NCBI RefSeq assembly: GCF_031143425.1
Contig: NC_090446.1
Span: 1,549,188,749-1,549,252,748, forward strand
DNA: 64,000 nt
Source of the DNA: Pleurodeles waltl
Lineage: Eukaryota > Chordata > Amphibia > Caudata > Salamandridae
Reading direction: 5' to 3'
Shown here: one piece after another, positions 61,985 to 64,000 of the stretch
Layout: the number at the start of each line of letters is the position of its first letter
How positions within the stretch are numbered: the first letter of the stretch is position 1
Notes under the pieces: model-generated
Seen by the model: the letters and a program-made list of their open reading frames with translations, nothing else
What the model was told of the DNA's origin: nothing
Databases searched by the model: none
Translations under genes and position numbers: made by a program

Positions 61985-62000
61985 CATCCATTCATTCATT
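61985..62000 (-). repeat. LINE 3' tail, (AATG)n
   Basis: About four tetranucleotides at the inferred LINE 3' terminus, directly beside Harbinger-like sequence, marking the insertion boundary. Confidence 0.6.
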
Positions 62001-62507
62001 AGCTTTATTTCGGTACTAAAAAATACCATAAAAGCACATCCCACAATGCACATTTAAACATAAATAAACCCACAATTTAAGACACTACAGTTTAAAACAT
62101 TCTACCTGTTGTAGTTTAGCAGCGATTAGATTAAGCATTAGTAGAAGACATCTTGTATTTAGCAATTATTGTGAACATTTTGCGGAATCCATTTTGTATT
62201 CATGGCAGCCATTTTCTCTGCCACATGCTGCCATGTGCTCACCATGTGCTCTGTCCTACCTTTCTGTTAACTACTCTTGAAAATCTGCCTAGTGACAAGT
62301 TATATTTAGCATCTCCCACTTTCGTACATGCCCAGTAAGATCTGCAGCTGTTAGTAATCAGTAACAGACAGTAATGTGTCAATGGGTCAACTAGTCCTTG
62401 AAACTGTTAGCCCCTCCTACCTGTTGACTGTGCATTTCCACATGACCTTAAATGTATGCAAGTCTTGCTTCTATAATTGTACCACCTCCTTTTAGCCCCT
62501 GCGTGGG

Positions 62508-62514
62508 TATAAAA
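62508..62514 (+). promoter_or_regulatory. TATA box of the solo LTR
   Basis: TATAAAAGG in a GC-flanked setting (GTGGGTATAAAAGGACC), about 85 bp upstream of AATAAA; a textbook LTR promoter arrangement. Confidence 0.75.
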
Positions 62515-62597
62515 GGACCATGCTCTCTCAGTTCAGTGTGCTACTTCAAACATTACCGAAGGGTGCTTTTGAACTGTAGTACCACCTCATGAGGTTT

Positions 62598-62603
62598 AAT
62601 AAA
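62598..62603 (+). promoter_or_regulatory. Polyadenylation signal of the solo LTR
   Basis: AATAAA followed by GTTTGTCATTTATTTCAG, a T/GT-rich stretch suited to cleavage; defines the R/U5 border. Confidence 0.7.
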
Positions 62604-62856
62604 GTTTGTCATTTATTTCAGTTTCTGTGCCAACTTCTTCCTCTATGGTCTGAGGACTTTGTGCAGAGAAGGGTGAACCCCTTGCACTAATAGGCTTTGC
62701 TGAGGCTTACTTCAACATACCTATAAAATATTCGAAACAAGAACTACAATATTATTAAAAGATAAAAAAGTGTGACTATATTAGCAATTAATATCAAATG
62801 TTCTCTATGAAAATAAAAGAAAAAAGGCATTTCCATTGTTATCTGTGAACAAGTGC

Positions 62857-63216
62857 TTATTCAGGAAGTGCCCCTAAACGCTTTGCTCTAACATGCCAAA
62901 TTGCATCTAAGAATCTAGCCAACGCACAGACCACTGTACCATGGGTGTTAGTTTTGCATATCCTAAGAGCCAAAAGCCGATTATTAGAGCCCATGGATCT
63001 GCAAAGAGGTATAATCCATTGAATCCGTTGTTTATCGTAGGCAGGACAATGGAATAAAACATGTGCAATACATTCTGGTGAGCTACAGCCTATAGGGCAT
63101 AAGTTGGATTGAGAATCCTGTTGAGAACATTTACAGGTGAAAGTACGTAGTGGTGGCGATCCCAACCTGAACCTGATATAAAGTGCACGTGCTCGAGGGG
63201 ATAAGATCAGATCCAT
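62857..63216 (-). pseudogene. LINE ORF2 C terminus with Cys/His motif
   Basis: About 119 residues ending ...GALPE before TAA. The pattern C-P-I-G-C, then E-C-I-A-H, then HCPAY is the cysteine/histidine cluster (CxxC...HxxxxC-like, here with a C-x3-C start) found after the reverse transcriptase in several LINE clades. The upstream residues (ARALYIRFRLGSPPLR) fit the linker before that motif. The true start is not the first Met: the frame continues from the neighbouring piece after a frameshift around 63,216-63,240. Confidence 0.6.
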
Positions 63217-63653
63217 ATAATTTTTGAATTCATAATGGCACTTGACTGGTATAACTTGTCTGTCAAGCTGAGCAGAGACACCTCAGCCAATTTGCCTCTT
63301 TTCAATTTTAACCAGTATGCATCCTTAATGATTTGCACCGCATTTTTGGGAAGACCACAAGGGGCTGTCCAAAAGTGGGCCAATCCTAAGGTGGTCAAAC
63401 TATCTTCAACACGGTTGCACCATGGGATTTTCCTCATAACACTTTTGCTAAGCAAGGCATTCAACCATGTCCTAAAGGGTCTGAAAATGTCCGAGGACCA
63501 AATCCTAATCCAATACAGTATAGGTCTTAAGGCGGCTATATGCACGATAGAGTCTAAGTTCAGGTCCATCTGGACAGGCAACGTAGGAGAGCTGGTAGGT
63601 ATTTTGAGCAAAGCCTTTATAAATGAATTTTCAGTAAGCTCTAAATTCCTCAA
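63207..63653 (-). pseudogene. LINE ORF2, region after the RT domain
   Basis: About 148 codons with LINE-like composition, including ENSFIKALLKIP and HIAALRPILYWIRIW, typical of the poorly conserved segment between reverse transcriptase and the C-terminal Cys/His motif. It is out of frame with both neighbours: it overlaps the upstream piece near 63,650 and runs into TGA at about 63,207, where the C-terminal frame takes over. The first codon is TTG in the middle of the protein, not a real start. Confidence 0.55.
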
Positions 63654-64000
63654 GTTGCCATGCCCCCATGGCTCTGCTCATACAGGGCACTCCTTCTTGC
63701 TTGTATTTTATATATTTCCATTGCAGGAGAGATTGCAAATCTGGGAGACCTATTGGCAAATCTCAGAACGCCACCCAAATCCTGTTTCAATCTCATAAAA
63801 GCCTTTAGTAACTGGGCCTGCCATCTATGCGTATCCTCCAGTCTAACCCCCAGATAATCAAAATCAGCGACTCTCTCCAATACTTCCCCTTCCATTACAA
63901 TTGACTTCCTTACTATACATTTTTTGTCACCAAAGATCATGTATTTAGTTTTCATGGAGTTGACTTCAAGACCATAATCTTTGCAGAAGGACGTAAACTT
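63650..64000 (-). pseudogene. LINE reverse transcriptase, C-terminal part (partial)
   Basis: Open to the window edge. Reads FCKDYGLEVN, then KTKYMIFG and FDYLGVRL, which are the conserved strand and helix after the catalytic site in non-LTR reverse transcriptases (pattern FC..GL.VN..KTK.M.F and YLG). The catalytic FADD box would lie beyond 64,000. The frame ends at a TGA at 63,650, where the homologous sequence shifts frame near a run of five G (63,660s). A plus-strand open frame over the same region (63,235-63,798) is a shadow. Confidence 0.65.

Larger units (their letters stand above)
62107..62717 (+). mobile_element. Solo LTR, 611 bp
   Basis: Starts TGTTGTAG and ends CTTCAACA (TGTTG/CAACA inverted ends), flanked by TACC on both sides (62,103-62,106; 62,718-62,721). 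It contains a TATA box (TATAAAA, 62,508-62,514) followed about 85 bp later by a polyA signal (AATAAA, 62,598-62,603), the normal U3-R-U5 order. No internal region or second LTR is present, so it arose by recombination between two LTRs of an inserted LTR retrotransposon or endogenous retrovirus. A 4-bp duplication is compatible with Gypsy-type elements or gammaretrovirus-like elements. It lies inside the LINE 3' UTR, so it is younger than the LINE. Apparent open frames within it are not genes. Confidence 0.85.
61985..64000 (-). mobile_element. Decayed LINE (non-LTR retrotransposon), 3' part
   Basis: Minus strand, running off the right edge. Order on the minus strand: reverse-transcriptase C-terminal region (64,000-63,650), linker region (63,653-63,207), cysteine/histidine-rich C terminus (63,216-62,857), stop TAA, AT-rich 3' UTR, an AATAAA-like GAAATAAAGC and a terminal (AATG)n tail (plus-strand CATCCATTCATTCATT, 61,985-62,000). 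The 3' UTR is interrupted by a solo LTR (62,107-62,717). A simple tandem-repeat tail is common in CR1/L2-type LINEs, but I cannot fix the clade. At least two frameshifts show it is dead. Confidence 0.75.

Noticed and set aside
63235..63798. 187-codon plus-strand frame over the LINE
   Set aside because: A shadow of the minus-strand reverse transcriptase frames, which have recognisable motifs.

Overview
The window looks like intergenic, repeat-filled DNA from a very large vertebrate genome. My best guess is a salamander or newt, possibly Pleurodeles-like. That rests on the style of the repeats: GGCGGTC-rich Harbinger-like elements, large TG...CA elements, a solo LTR and a decayed LINE. No database search was possible. 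I find no intact host gene and no tRNA, rRNA or CRISPR. Every open frame in the tandem array is a by-product of the repeat.

Positions 1-44,386 and 47,907 to about 54,800 form one tandem array of a 34-bp unit (about 51 kb visible, open at the left edge). Units differ by point changes, short truncated units and a recurring 68-bp segment that is itself two diverged 34-mers. A higher-order structure sits on top. An approximately 11.3-kb superunit occurs three times in tandem: a partial copy at 1-7,680, a copy at 7,681-18,970 and a copy at 18,971-32,184. The copies differ by later duplications (1,743 bp at 10,258-13,743; 2,414 bp at 27,001-31,828) and by losses of whole units. From 32,185 to 44,386 smaller blocks of 1.7-3.2 kb recur. 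From 47,907 to 54,800 the array is a more diverged subfamily that decays gradually at its right edge.

At 44,387-47,906 a 3.5-kb TG...CA element (element A) interrupts the array with a 5-bp target duplication, GAGGG. It carries a nested 525-bp Harbinger-like element built from a chain of hairpins. A second copy of the 3-kb element (element B, minus strand, 55,630-58,860) lies inside a more distant relative (element C). B seems to be a chimera produced by nested insertion followed by recombination. I read these elements as solo LTRs of a large LTR retroelement: they have TG/CA ends, 5-bp target duplications and a polyA signal near the 3' end.

From 59,666 to 61,540 there are fragments of related elements, one pair inverted. 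Then come a Harbinger-type fragment with a probable first coding exon (61,857-61,939) and a minus-strand non-LTR retrotransposon (61,985-64,000, continuing off the right edge). The LINE's 3' untranslated region is split by a 611-bp solo LTR (62,107-62,717, target duplication TACC), and its reverse-transcriptase frame is broken by at least two frameshifts. Nothing here works as a pathway. The window records tandem amplification and nested transposition.
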